A DNA stretch of 64,000 nt from JBMORL01 sp049322335 (GCA_049322335.1 JBMORL010000084.1:31048-95047); one strand, 5' to 3'; numbered from the stretch's first letter, positions 52,970-61,550 are shown. Notes: generated by a model not told the origin, from the sequence alone. Translations and numbers: made by a program.

Positions 52970-55387
52970 TTATTCCTTTTCCTTTTTCCTGTTTTTCTTT
53001 TTTCCTTCCGAACCGTAACCGTAGCCATAGCCGTAACCATAGCCGTAGCCATAGCCGTAGCCATAGCCGTAGCCGTAACCATATTTACTGTAATAATATC
53101 TCCATTTTACCACTTTCACACCGTTAAGAATGGCGGCATTACTTTTCAGCTTATTTCTTTCAATTACGCTTTCCACAAATTTCACTTCCTGTTTGCGGGT
53201 GGTTTGTGTATTAAATATATAGAGGTTTACATCGCTGTACTTCATAATCACCTGTGCATCTGAGATCAACCCGATGGGCGGTGTATCTATGATAATAAAA
53301 TCGTATCTTTTTTGCGCTTCTTCAAAAAATGATTTCATGGAATCAAGTAAAACCAGTTCTGAAGGATTGGGAGGAACTGCACCACAAAGAGCAAGATCAA
53401 GAAAATCATCAGATGTTTTTGAAATTGCATCCTCGAAATTAGCTCTTGACGACAGGTAAGCTGATAAACCTACCTGCTTTTCAAGATTAAACAATTTGTA
53501 GATTTTCGGTTTATGCATATCCAGCTCTACCAACAAAACTTTTTTATGCGCCCTTGCCAGGATAGCGGCAAGAAAAACCGAACAAAATGTTTTTCCTTCA
53601 CCCGGTGCCACTGATGTGATGAGTACTTTTTTCGATTCTTTTTCGCCCACAAAAAACTGCAGGTTACTTCTGATGGCACGAAATGATTCGAGGAATTGCG
53701 ATTTGGGGTCCAGTTGAAGAATATTTTCCTTATCAAAATCGGAAGTGGATTTATACACCTGGCCGATAATGGGAATTTGTGTAATATCCGACAGTTCACT
53801 TAAATTGGCAACGCGCCTGCTGAAGATTTCTCTCCAGAAAGTTACAGCCGATGCAATAAGTAAACCAAATAAAACTGAATACAAAATGTATTTCTGTCGA
53901 TCGGGCCTTACTACTCCTACTCCCCTTGCTTTTTCAATTACCCTTGTTTCGGGAAAGATTCCCGCTTTTGCCGTAACAGTACTGGCTCTTTTTTCAAGAA
54001 GGTAAACATATAATTTTTCATACACCAGTAATTTACGGCTGATGTTTTCCAGTTCTCGCTGTGTTTTTGGAATTCCCCTTATAACTCCCTTATAACTCCC
54101 TATTTCTTTATTGAGACCAATGATCCGGCTTTCGATTGCTTTTCGGGTATTATCAATGTATATCAGCAGGTTTTTCTTCAGCATATTAATTTTCTCATCT
54201 ATAATAAGAATGCCGGGGCTGTTTTCCTTAATTTCGGTAAGTGTATTATTACGTTGTATCTGCAATTCGTAAATAGAATTGATGGTGCGGCTTAAAAATT
54301 CATCGCCTTCATACACATAAAATGAAGACGGCATTAGTTTTTCATCTTTTGTATTGAGTTTATCCACATACTCTTCCAGTGCATCCAGGTCTTTTAAGCG
54401 GATCATCAGGTTTCTTCTTCGTTCATCAAATTCGATGTATTCATCAAAATAAGTTTCTGATTCTTTGGGTAGATTCAGAATTTCCTTATTGTATTTGTAT
54501 TTCTCCAGTGTGTCTTCATAATCTTCGAGAATTGCCACAACCGTGTCGAGCTGAAGGTCGATATAGTGAACCGTATTGTCACTCACCAGGATTTTGGAAG
54601 ACAATGTGTTGTTGATATAAACCGCAGATAAAGTATCCAGAAAAGTTACGGCCCTGGCAGGAAGCTCGTCTTCCACTGTAACTTCAAGAATACTGGTATA
54701 TTCTATGTTTTCTACTTTTATACGTGAAGAATATTTTGATATAAGATTATTATGATCATGAACTTTGAAAAAATAATTTACCTCCCGGATATTATTGTAC
54801 GTTTTCTCTGAAAAGTCCATGGTTTTTACCGTGGTAATAATAAAATCATTGGTGATTTCCTTGGAATTAAACCGGAGCGTTTCCTCTTTTTTCCCTGAAG
54901 CCGTTTCGTATTCCAGCTTGTAATGAAGACTATCAACGATCCTTAAGTAAATTTCTTTTTCATAGAGGCTGGCATTAAGCAGTTTGATATTGATATTAAA
55001 CGGCAACCCGTTTATTACTTCTATTGTTTTGATCCTTCCTACAATATAGTAGCTGACATCAAAATTGAGTTTTTTCAGCGTTTCGTCAATGATATCCCGC
55101 GATGTGATTACGCGCATCTGGTTGGTGATGTTTTCGTAATAACCATAATATCCAATGTCTTTGAATATTTTTTCCTGGTAATCATACACATCATTCGATT
55201 TGATAAGGATTTGCGTTTTTGCTCCGTAAATATCCGGCATACGATAGCTGTAAAAATACCCGATGAGGCCAGCTATAAATGGTAACACAAATATTACCAG
55301 CCAGTTTCTCCTGAAGATTTTTACTACAGAAAGAATATCCCTGATATCAATGATCTGTGTCGATTTGCGTCCCGGCTGGTTGGTCAT
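52970..55387 (-). CDS. wzc: Wzc-type polysaccharide co-polymerase / tyrosine autokinase with a Tyr-Gly repeat tail
   Basis: 805 residues. N-terminal Wzz domain with one membrane helix (about 32-52), a long periplasmic coiled-coil part, a second helix near 505-525, then a BY-kinase domain: SVAPGEGKTFCSVF (Walker A, GEGKT at about 596-600), KVLLVELDMHKP (A', 616-627) and DFIIIDTPPIG (Walker B, about 697-706). The tail is WRYYYSK followed by twelve Tyr-Gly pairs (769-792) and a basic end. Tyrosine clusters are the autophosphorylation site in this family, but a perfect YG array is unusual. It heads the 34.7-kb cluster and has a promoter element 31 bases upstream. Confidence 0.93.
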   Translation of the reverse strand: MTNQPGRKSTQIIDIRDILSVVKIFRRNWLVIFVLPFIAGLIGYFYSYRMPDIYGAKTQILIKSNDVYDYQEKIFKDIGYYGYYENITNQMRVITSRDIIDETLKKLNFDVSYYIVGRIKTIEVINGLPFNINIKLLNASLYEKEIYLRIVDSLHYKLEYETASGKKEETLRFNSKEITNDFIITTVKTMDFSEKTYNNIREVNYFFKVHDHNNLISKYSSRIKVENIEYTSILEVTVEDELPARAVTFLDTLSAVYINNTLSSKILVSDNTVHYIDLQLDTVVAILEDYEDTLEKYKYNKEILNLPKESETYFDEYIEFDERRRNLMIRLKDLDALEEYVDKLNTKDEKLMPSSFYVYEGDEFLSRTINSIYELQIQRNNTLTEIKENSPGILIIDEKINMLKKNLLIYIDNTRKAIESRIIGLNKEIGSYKGVIRGIPKTQRELENISRKLLVYEKLYVYLLEKRASTVTAKAGIFPETRVIEKARGVGVVRPDRQKYILYSVLFGLLIASAVTFWREIFSRRVANLSELSDITQIPIIGQVYKSTSDFDKENILQLDPKSQFLESFRAIRSNLQFFVGEKESKKVLITSVAPGEGKTFCSVFLAAILARAHKKVLLVELDMHKPKIYKLFNLEKQVGLSAYLSSRANFEDAISKTSDDFLDLALCGAVPPNPSELVLLDSMKSFFEEAQKRYDFIIIDTPPIGLISDAQVIMKYSDVNLYIFNTQTTRKQEVKFVESVIERNKLKSNAAILNGVKVVKWRYYYSKYGYGYGYGYGYGYGYGYGYGYGYGSEGKKKNRKKEKE
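53012..53083 (-). repeat. Hexanucleotide array coding for twelve Tyr-Gly pairs in wzc
   Basis: 72 bases of the coding strand are twelve TAY-GGY units, with both pyrimidines varying so that some 12-base words recur. The array is in frame and a gain or loss of a unit would change the number of tyrosines by one without a frameshift. Such arrays can vary by slippage, which would tune the phosphorylation tail; this has not been shown. Confidence 0.95.
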
Positions 55388-55418
55388 ATTCTTTTCGCTT
55401 TGATTTACAGCGAGTGCA

Positions 55419-55426
55419 CAAATTTA
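55419..55426 (-). promoter_or_regulatory. -7 element TAAATTTG for the 34.7-kb polysaccharide cluster
   Basis: On the minus strand TAAATTTG is a perfect TAnnTTTG match 31 bases before the wzc ATG, in the 208-base divergent spacer 55388-55595. No TTG stands at the exact -33 distance. On the plus side of the spacer TATTTTTA (55565-55572), 23 bases before the 55596 start, is a weaker match for the opposite gene. I see nothing else in the spacer. Confidence 0.5.
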
Positions 55427-55595
55427 ACAGAATGATCTGATTTATGATGATGGATATTTTCTCTTCGTGAATAGAACTAAGTCTTTAAACGTATTTTGCA
55501 AGGTGTTTACCATTATTTTTGATATTTTGAGCAAATAATTCCATCTCTTTTCAGGATAAACTCGTATTTTTAAAGAAATTTCAGAACTTCGATAT

Positions 55596-58500
55596 ATGAA
55601 AACAAAATTTACCCAAACCCTGCTTCTTAGTTTTATAGCCACCGGCATATGGGCACAAACCGGCCCCGGAGGAGTAGGTAACAGCGCTACCAACAGGTTA
55701 TGGCTGGATGCCAACCGGCTTGGATTAGCTAATGGTGCCCAGGTAGCCACCTTCACCGATTTTTCGGGTAATGGGTATAATTTCACGCAGGGAACCGCCT
55801 CCAACAGGCCCATCTTCAGAACGGCCCAGCAAAACGGTTTTCCAGCAGTTGATTTTGACGGATCTAACGACTTTATGTTATCGGCTGCCAATGCTGCTTT
55901 TAACACCCGCAATCTGACCTGGTTTATAGTTACACGCGCTGATGTGAATACCGTATCAGGTGTAATTCTCCGTTGCGGTTATGCAGGAAATAATTTTACC
56001 AAAGCCTGCTGGGGAACATTTATGTCGGGAGGTTCGGGTTCATTTGTTTCTCACCACCGCAGAACTGATGGAACATTCATTTCCAATACACATGCTTATA
56101 CTGCCTCTTACCAGTTACTTTCCAATACTACAACTGGTAATCTTACCCTCAACACCTATACCAACTCTGCGCTGGTAGGAACCGCCTCCAATACCTCTAT
56201 TAACCCGGTTAACCACCTTTATTTTGCTTTAGGGGCCAACACACTTGGGTATACTTCTCCTTTTAATGGAAAAGTTGCTGAGTGTATAATTTATAATGCC
56301 ACATTAACCGATATACAACGATTGATCGTAGAAAACTACCTTTCCAGCAAATATGGGCTGGCAATGGCTGCCAATGATCATTATGCCCTTGAAGGAACCG
56401 GCCACTATTTTGAACTGGCAGGAATCGGAATGGAAGGCGGAAACTCTGTAACAGATGCAGCAGGTACTTCCTTTTTAAGAGTAAACACACCCAGCGCGAT
56501 GGCCAATGGTGATTATATGTTGTGGGCGCACGATAATGCTGCTTCTACTTTTTCTTCAGCAAATGTACCAACAGAATACGGCCCCTGCGGTTTGCGACTG
56601 GCAAGAGCCTGGAGATTTGATCACACCGGTGATGTGGGAACTGTAACTATGACGTTTGACCTTACCGGCTTTACTTATGGTGATCCCACCACTTATGAAT
56701 TACTGATTGACGCTGACGGAGATTTTTCAAGCGGAGCAACACGGGTTACTGCCGGTTTTAGTTTTAATGCCGTTACTGATGAAGCTACCTGGACCGGGGT
56801 TACTATTCCTGATGGAAGCTATGTTACAGTTTCTAATCCAGATGGGGTATTTAGTATTGCATCCGGAGACTGGAGTAATACGGCTACCTGGAGCTGCGCA
56901 TGTGTTCCCGACAGGAATAATAACTGTATAGTGATTTCTGCAGGACACACTGTAACTGTTGATTTTGGAGCTGATTGCAGCAACCTGGATATTAAAGCTA
57001 CAGGTACACTTACTTTTAATGTTGGAATGGACCTTCAGGTATACGAAGACCTAAACGTTGACGGAACTTTGAATGGTGTTGATGGTTCTGTGAGCGTTGT
57101 GGGATCAGTAGCCCAGGCATTTGACGCCACGGGAACCGTTAATTTTGGATCTGTTACATTAAATAACGCTTTAGGACTTGATTTGAATTCGGGAACCTAT
57201 ACACTGGAAGATGTATTGACCATTACTGATGGTGATTTCAATACTAACGGCAACTCTTTTACTATGTTATCATCTCCTGCACAAACTGCACGGATTGCAC
57301 CTATATTAGGGGCAGGTACATTAACCGGTAATATGATCATACAAAGGCATATTACAGCAAGAGCTGCCGGCTATTCAGATATGGCTGCACCGGTTGTATC
57401 AACCACTTTTGCCGACTGGGATAACGAGTTGTTACTGGTTTATACCTACAATCCGCCAAATTTCTATCCATCGGCATGGGGATATAGTGAAGCAGCATGG
57501 GATTATGATCCTGTAGAAGCCGCAACAGATGTGATTAGTGCCGGACAAGGGTATGAAGTATACCTTGATGATAATGGTGCCCAAACTACTTTCAGTGCTA
57601 CAACAATCAATTCAATAGGTGTTCCTTACTTTGGTGATCTTGACCTGGTGGGATTGGGTATGATTACCCGCATGAACGATGGCTGGAACCTGATAGGAAA
57701 TCCCTATGCTTCTTACCTTGACTGGGATGTTCTTTATACCACTACCGATCAAATCAGCGATGAAATCCAGTTTTATGACGAAACCATTGAAGATTTCACT
57801 TCTGCATTTGCCGGAACAGGTGTTCTGATTGCTGCTCACCAGGGATTTTGGATAAATGTTACGGGAGCTACACCCACTTTCACCATATCCGAGTTTACCA
57901 AATCAACGGATATGACAAGCACATTCCGCAGCAAAGAAAATCAGAATTTTGGCGTTCGTCTTTCTTCAGCAGATGGTCAAATGACTTATACTTCGGGGAC
58001 AAAACTCCGCTTTGCCGAAGATTTTTCAATGGGTAACGATTACCGCGATCTTACCTTTATGAAAGTACCGGCTCCTGAAGCCCCTGCGCTTTATTCAATG
58101 AATGAAAGCGGCCAGAAACTGAGAGCTAATTCAGTCCCCTCACAGATGGATGAACTGGAAATTCCCGTTTACTGCAAAGTGAGTGTGGATGGCCAGTATA
58201 AAATCACATCCGAATATGTGGATATGGCTTTCATCCAGGGTTATAAATACATTACCCTGGAAGATAAATTTACCGGTGCTATTGTTAATGTAGACGAAAA
58301 CATGGTGTATACTTTCCATGCGGCAGCTTCAGACAAAGAAGATCGTTTTGTATTGCGCCTTTCCAAAAATTCTCCGTTGGCCACTTCCGGCAGCTCGGTT
58401 GATTTTATTCAAAATCAAAACGGAGCTATGGTAAACTTCAATTTTGAAGAAGAGCAGGAAGTTGTAATTAAAACCATCGACCTGCTGGGTCAGGATATTG

Positions 58501-58628
58501 TCGCTCAAAAACGCCTGGTAACAGCCGGAAATAACCATATGGTAGTTCTTCCTGCTGATTTTACCGGTGTGTTTATTGTTACGGTGACCAGTGGTGAAAG
58601 AGTTTTTACAAGAAAAATGTTCAGATAA
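55596..58628 (+). CDS. Large T9SS-sorted surface protein with a lectin-like N-terminal domain
   Basis: 1010 residues. A signal peptide (TLLLSFIATGIWA) is followed by a concanavalin/LamG-like domain (about 35-265) with LWLDANRLGLANGAQVATFT, FPAVDFDGSNDFMLSAANAA and VAECIIYNATLTDIQRLIVE ahead of LSSKYGL. The middle is long and beta-rich, with a run of short G/N/T strands (450-550) and a region with MIIQRHITARAAGYSDMAAP and DGWNLIGNPYASYLDWDV, commonly found in T9SS cargo. The last 75 residues (VVIKTIDLLGQDIVAQKRLV, FTGVFIVTVTSGERVFTRKM) are a T9SS type A sorting domain. It is probably a surface adhesin; its ligand is unknown. It diverges from wzc. Confidence 0.87.
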   Translation: MKTKFTQTLLLSFIATGIWAQTGPGGVGNSATNRLWLDANRLGLANGAQVATFTDFSGNGYNFTQGTASNRPIFRTAQQNGFPAVDFDGSNDFMLSAANAAFNTRNLTWFIVTRADVNTVSGVILRCGYAGNNFTKACWGTFMSGGSGSFVSHHRRTDGTFISNTHAYTASYQLLSNTTTGNLTLNTYTNSALVGTASNTSINPVNHLYFALGANTLGYTSPFNGKVAECIIYNATLTDIQRLIVENYLSSKYGLAMAANDHYALEGTGHYFELAGIGMEGGNSVTDAAGTSFLRVNTPSAMANGDYMLWAHDNAASTFSSANVPTEYGPCGLRLARAWRFDHTGDVGTVTMTFDLTGFTYGDPTTYELLIDADGDFSSGATRVTAGFSFNAVTDEATWTGVTIPDGSYVTVSNPDGVFSIASGDWSNTATWSCACVPDRNNNCIVISAGHTVTVDFGADCSNLDIKATGTLTFNVGMDLQVYEDLNVDGTLNGVDGSVSVVGSVAQAFDATGTVNFGSVTLNNALGLDLNSGTYTLEDVLTITDGDFNTNGNSFTMLSSPAQTARIAPILGAGTLTGNMIIQRHITARAAGYSDMAAPVVSTTFADWDNELLLVYTYNPPNFYPSAWGYSEAAWDYDPVEAATDVISAGQGYEVYLDDNGAQTTFSATTINSIGVPYFGDLDLVGLGMITRMNDGWNLIGNPYASYLDWDVLYTTTDQISDEIQFYDETIEDFTSAFAGTGVLIAAHQGFWINVTGATPTFTISEFTKSTDMTSTFRSKENQNFGVRLSSADGQMTYTSGTKLRFAEDFSMGNDYRDLTFMKVPAPEAPALYSMNESGQKLRANSVPSQMDELEIPVYCKVSVDGQYKITSEYVDMAFIQGYKYITLEDKFTGAIVNVDENMVYTFHAAASDKEDRFVLRLSKNSPLATSGSSVDFIQNQNGAMVNFNFEEEQEVVIKTIDLLGQDIVAQKRLVTAGNNHMVVLPADFTGVFIVTVTSGERVFTRKMFR

Positions 58629-58639
58629 ACCAAAAACAT

Positions 58640-58647
58640 TAATTTCG
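58640..58647 (+). promoter_or_regulatory. Possible -7 element TAATTTCG before the PID-CTERM gene
   Basis: TAATTTCG matches TAnnTTTG with one C, as at 14032. It lies only five bases before the GTG at 58653, so the transcript would be almost leaderless. The distance is short but the same geometry is seen at 61473 and 61539. Confidence 0.35.
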
Positions 58648-58652
58648 CAGCC

Positions 58653-58886
58653 GTGATCAAGATAAAACACATAGTACTTTTCCTCTTTCTGATCTTTTGT
58701 CCCTTATTTGCACAGGAAGTGCTGGCTGTTGGTATGGGAATGGGAATGGGGCCGCCCAGCCCACCTTGCGGAACTCCGCCATTTCCCCCCTGCAATGTTC
58801 CCATAGATGGTGGCATAAGCTTACTAACCGGGTTGGGATTACTTTACGGAGGTAAAAAGCTGTTTAGAAACAAATCTTCAAAATAA
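58653..58886 (+). CDS. Small secreted protein with PID-CTERM exosortase-sorting signal
   Basis: 77 residues with a GTG start. Signal peptide at 1-25 (KHIVLFLFLIFCPLFAQEVLA), then only about 24 residues rich in Gly, Met and Pro with two Cys (GMGMGMGPPSPPCG, FPPCN). The C-terminus is the sorting signal: PIDGG (50-54), a hydrophobic stretch ISLLTGLGLLYGG and a basic tail KKLFRNKSSK. This order, motif/helix/basic tail, is that of PEP-CTERM-like exosortase substrates; PID-CTERM is the form reported in Bacteroidetes. The exosortase two features downstream is the probable processing enzyme. The mature protein would be very short, its role unknown. Confidence 0.8.
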   Translation: MIKIKHIVLFLFLIFCPLFAQEVLAVGMGMGMGPPSPPCGTPPFPPCNVPIDGGISLLTGLGLLYGGKKLFRNKSSK

Positions 58887-58892
58887 CCCTTT

Positions 58893-58920
58893 TCCCCCGC
58901 CAAAACGGGGGATTTTTTTT
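58893..58920 (+). terminator. Intrinsic terminator between the PID-CTERM gene and exosortase
   Basis: CCCCCG (58894-58899), loop ccaaaa and CGGGGG (58906-58911), extended by T893-A912, form a 7-bp GC-rich stem followed directly by eight T's. It starts six bases after the substrate stop and ends three bases before the exosortase ATG. Read-through would give much less exosortase than substrate mRNA, and the hairpin occupies the usual ribosome-binding position of the exosortase. Confidence 0.85.
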
Positions 58921-58923
58921 GAA

Positions 58924-59448
58924 ATGAAAACCATCCTCAGTCAACCTGTATATCGATTTGTAATCTTATTCTCATTGTTATTTGTCCTCTGGTATGTGGT
59001 ATATGACCTTTGGCTGCATCCCGAAGGAAGTATTGACCAATGGATAATTGACCAGACCATTATTCTTTCCACCGGATTACTGGAATCAATGGGTTACGTG
59101 ATTACTACAGACGGCAACCGCGAAATGGCCGTTGAGGGCAGCAGCGGTGTGCGTATAGGTGACAATTGTAATGCAATTACACTTATCGCCCTGTTCTCCG
59201 GTTTTGTTCTGGCATATCCCGGCCGGCTGAAACGCAAACTCTGGTTTATTCCGGCCGGAATTCTTCTTATATTTTTCGCTAACGTAATCCGGATAAGTGT
59301 ATTGGCCATATTTGCTTCATGGTCGAGAGATTGGGTGGAATTTAATCATACCTATACCTTTACGCTGCTGATGTATGGTTTGATATTTTTAATGTGGCTG
59401 TGGTGGGTGGAAAAACTATCCGGCTTTCAGCTTCTTAAAAAACAGTGA
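58924..59448 (+). CDS. Exosortase family protein (XrtX-like)
   Basis: 174 residues with about five membrane helices. The catalytic triad of exosortases and archaeosortases is present: Cys82 in GDNCNAITLIALFSGFVLAY, Arg123 in FANVIRISVLAIF and His142 in NHTYTFTLL. This is a transpeptidase-like enzyme of the inner membrane that cuts substrates at their C-terminal signal and joins them to a cell-surface lipid or glycan. The small size and the company of a PID-CTERM protein and of a four-helix protein fit the exosortase X group of Bacteroidetes. The stop overlaps the next gene as GTGA. Confidence 0.88.
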   Translation: MKTILSQPVYRFVILFSLLFVLWYVVYDLWLHPEGSIDQWIIDQTIILSTGLLESMGYVITTDGNREMAVEGSSGVRIGDNCNAITLIALFSGFVLAYPGRLKRKLWFIPAGILLIFFANVIRISVLAIFASWSRDWVEFNHTYTFTLLMYGLIFLMWLWWVEKLSGFQLLKKQ

Positions 59449-59954
59449 GTACTTCAAAACGATATAAAAGCGTACTGCTGATTTCGGCTGTAGTAATTGC
59501 CTATATCCTGCTTGGGTTTTATCGTGATACTTTTTTCAAAAACCTGAATTCACAGGCAGACGTATTACATCACAGATCACCCGCTTTTGAATTATCGGCA
59601 GGCACCGGTTTTCTGAAACAATTTACAACTGATGGTTTAATGAAGCTGAAATGGATAATGACCTGCGTTTTTTCTCTTTTGTTTTTTTTTCTCGGATGGA
59701 TTACTTTAAAACTGTTTTTCGGTGAAAGAAAAAACCGGCAATTACTCCTGTTTGCCTACCTGTTTGTGTTTTCACTTTCCTTACTGGTTTATCTTTCGGG
59801 AAAATTATTTTCTTCATGGGAAGAACAGGCGTTTTCGCTGGCCAGAAACCTCGTTCAGGCACTGCAATCGCCTTTGATAATAATGATATTGATACCGGTT
59901 ATCCTGTTGATGAAAAAGTCTCAGTTGAATACCGGCAATTCGCGTTCAAACTGA
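59445..59954 (+). CDS. Exosortase-associated membrane protein
   Basis: 169 residues with a GTG start overlapping the exosortase stop (GTGA), so translation is coupled. Four membrane segments are seen: VLLISAVVIAYILLGFY, WIMTCVFSLLFFFLGWITLK, LLFAYLFVFSLSLLVYL and PLIIMILIPVILLM. A loop with SAGTGFLKQFTTDG lies between the first two. Its position is that of the XrtX-associated membrane protein. No catalytic motif is visible; it may be a scaffold or chaperone for the exosortase. Its end overlaps the convergent spermidine-synthase-like gene by 34 bases. Confidence 0.75.
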   Translation: MSTSKRYKSVLLISAVVIAYILLGFYRDTFFKNLNSQADVLHHRSPAFELSAGTGFLKQFTTDGLMKLKWIMTCVFSLLFFFLGWITLKLFFGERKNRQLLLFAYLFVFSLSLLVYLSGKLFSSWEEQAFSLARNLVQALQSPLIIMILIPVILLMKKSQLNTGNSRSN

Positions 59955-61468
59955 TCCTGCCTCATTTGGCGTATGGCCATATTTCTCCACGCCAGTGATG
60001 CCGCGGCATTAATCACTTCAAAACAGGGTTGTTCATCGGTAAGTAATATGGCATCATCCAGGATGTTTTCATCAGGAAGATAAAAATTTTTGTTTTCACT
60101 AATCCGGTAACCGTTAGAGCAAATAAATAACAGGTTTCGCTGATTTTCGTCTTTTTCGGTAGGAAGTATTTTCACTTCGAATCCTGATTCATTTAGTGTC
60201 CGGTATATCGACCGCATCCCCCTGCCTTTTTCTCCTTCTATATAGCCGAAATTATTCAGAAAAACCATTGCTCCCGGATTCAGAAAGGTTTTTACTTTTT
60301 CAAGGCTTTCAATCGTTAGCACATGACTGGGGGTTTCTTCGCCTTTAAAAATATCAAACACCACCATATCATATTTTTTTTTGTTGAGATTGATAAAGTG
60401 TCGTGCATCATCAATAGTAATATTCACCTCATCCGGCAGATCGAAAAAATTGCGGGCTACTTCAGCAATACGCCTATCCAGTTCGCACACATCTACTTCC
60501 CATCCTTTTTGTGAAAGATGTTTAGCCACACTTCCTCCACCCAGCCCCAGCAACAACGCTTTATTTCTTCCTGAAAACAAAAGGCTGTCGGATGCCTGTT
60601 CTATTTTATAAACGTAGGTAAAGTAACGTTCTTCGCCTTTACTGCGATTGGCTGAGGGATCGTCCATGGTTTGCGAAACGCGGTTTACATATAACCACCG
60701 GCTGTAGGTTCCTTTCTTCAAAGAATCACCGGGGTAATAGTATTCGTTGGGATATTCCAATACATATACTTGTCCGAGCAATCCCTCGCTGTGATACAAA
60801 ACGTGTATAGTACTTTCTGCCGGTTTCGAAAATGAAGTGAAAATACCCCAAACGGCAACAACAATAAACAAAGCAGAATTAAAACTTTTTTCTTTCATCA
60901 GCATTATACAGGGAAGTATACCCAGCGCAATGCCGGTAACCACTGATGGAACAGTAAGTCCTACAAAGGGAATAATATAAAATCCAAATAAAAAAGTGGC
61001 AATAATACCACCTACAGTTGACACCGCATACACTGTTCCCGATACCCTGCCTGCTTTTTCCGCATCCGAAGTAATATTACGAATGATCAGCGGTGATACC
61101 ATCCCCATAAGAAACACCGGGGGAAACAACACTACTAACGAGGTGATGATTACAGCAGGAATAAGCGAAAGGGCGCCAAATATCCAGAAAGATATTTTTG
61201 CAGAAAATGGCATGAAAATAGTAAACACACCCGCCAGCAAAAGACACCAGTATAATTTTTTTTTATGGTTGTTTTTTGAAGAAAATATCCCGCCAACAAA
61301 ATAGCCGGATGCCAAACCAGCCAGTGTTATCGCCATCACCGATGCCCAAACATACAGCGATGAGCCATAAAAAGGAGCCATCATCTTGGCACCCATCAGT
61401 TCGGCTGCCATTACACAAGCCCCTTCAATAAAGGAAAGGAGATAAAAAAAATTCCGGCCGGGATTCAT
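59921..61468 (-). CDS. Membrane-fused spermidine synthase-like protein
   Basis: 515 residues. Six or more N-terminal helices (FIEGACVMAAELMGAKMMAP, FYGSSLYVWASVMAITLAGL, MGMVSPLIIRNITSDAEKAG, RVSGTVYAVSTVGGIIATF) form the transporter-like half typical of fused spermidine synthase-like proteins. The C-terminal half has KALLLGLGGGSVAKHLSQKG, VDVCELDRRIAEVARNFFDL, ITIDDARHFINLNKKKYD and MVVFDIFKGEETPSHVLTIE. This is the aminopropyltransferase/SAM-binding fold with its DARHF segment. Whether it makes polyamine is uncertain. It points toward the exosortase genes and probably has its own promoter. Confidence 0.85.
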   Translation of the reverse strand: MNPGRNFFYLLSFIEGACVMAAELMGAKMMAPFYGSSLYVWASVMAITLAGLASGYFVGGIFSSKNNHKKKLYWCLLLAGVFTIFMPFSAKISFWIFGALSLIPAVIITSLVVLFPPVFLMGMVSPLIIRNITSDAEKAGRVSGTVYAVSTVGGIIATFLFGFYIIPFVGLTVPSVVTGIALGILPCIMLMKEKSFNSALFIVVAVWGIFTSFSKPAESTIHVLYHSEGLLGQVYVLEYPNEYYYPGDSLKKGTYSRWLYVNRVSQTMDDPSANRSKGEERYFTYVYKIEQASDSLLFSGRNKALLLGLGGGSVAKHLSQKGWEVDVCELDRRIAEVARNFFDLPDEVNITIDDARHFINLNKKKYDMVVFDIFKGEETPSHVLTIESLEKVKTFLNPGAMVFLNNFGYIEGEKGRGMRSIYRTLNESGFEVKILPTEKDENQRNLLFICSNGYRISENKNFYLPDENILDDAILLTDEQPCFEVINAAASLAWRNMAIRQMRQDQFERELPVFN

Positions 61469-61472
61469 TTTA

Positions 61473-61480
61473 CGAAAGTA
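61473..61480 (-). promoter_or_regulatory. Possible -7 element TACTTTCG for the spermidine synthase-like gene
   Basis: On the minus strand TACTTTCG matches TAnnTTTG with one C, four bases before the ATG at 61468. It shares the very short leader geometry with the element at 58640. Confidence 0.3.
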
Positions 61481-61538
61481 AGAAAATACTCCAAGAAAAC
61501 TTTCGTCAAACAGTGCCTGCCGGCCGAAAAAGAATTAT

Positions 61539-61546
61539 TATACTTG
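61539..61546 (+). promoter_or_regulatory. Possible -7 element TATACTTG before the GT-C gene
   Basis: TATACTTG differs at one base from TAnnTTTG and lies four bases before the ATG at 61551. A second in-frame ATG at 61560 would give a more usual leader. Confidence 0.3.
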
Positions 61547-61550
61547 AATA

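Noticed and set aside
52966..53082. N-terminal extension of wzm with an Ala/Thr/Met repeat
   Set aside because: It is the same DNA as the Tyr-Gly array of wzc read in another frame. The conserved permease starts after ATG 52965, four bases beyond the wzc stop.
53012..53083. CRISPR-like array
   Set aside because: Units are 6 bases without spacers and are in frame with wzc. No cas genes are present anywhere in the window.
52822..53127. Plus-strand frame with Arg-Ser-His repeats
   Set aside because: Antisense reading of the wzc repeat with no start context, leader or family.
55436..55912. 156-residue minus-strand frame overlapping the 1010-residue T9SS gene
   Set aside because: Antisense to the signal peptide and lectin-like domain of a clear coding sequence. 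It has no recognisable family and no leader.
61510..61530. Second copy of the CTGCCGGCAG palindrome at 61515-61525
   Set aside because: Only the half CCTGCCGGC matches and the second arm breaks at once (ggccgaaa), so it is not a copy of the 42845 palindrome.
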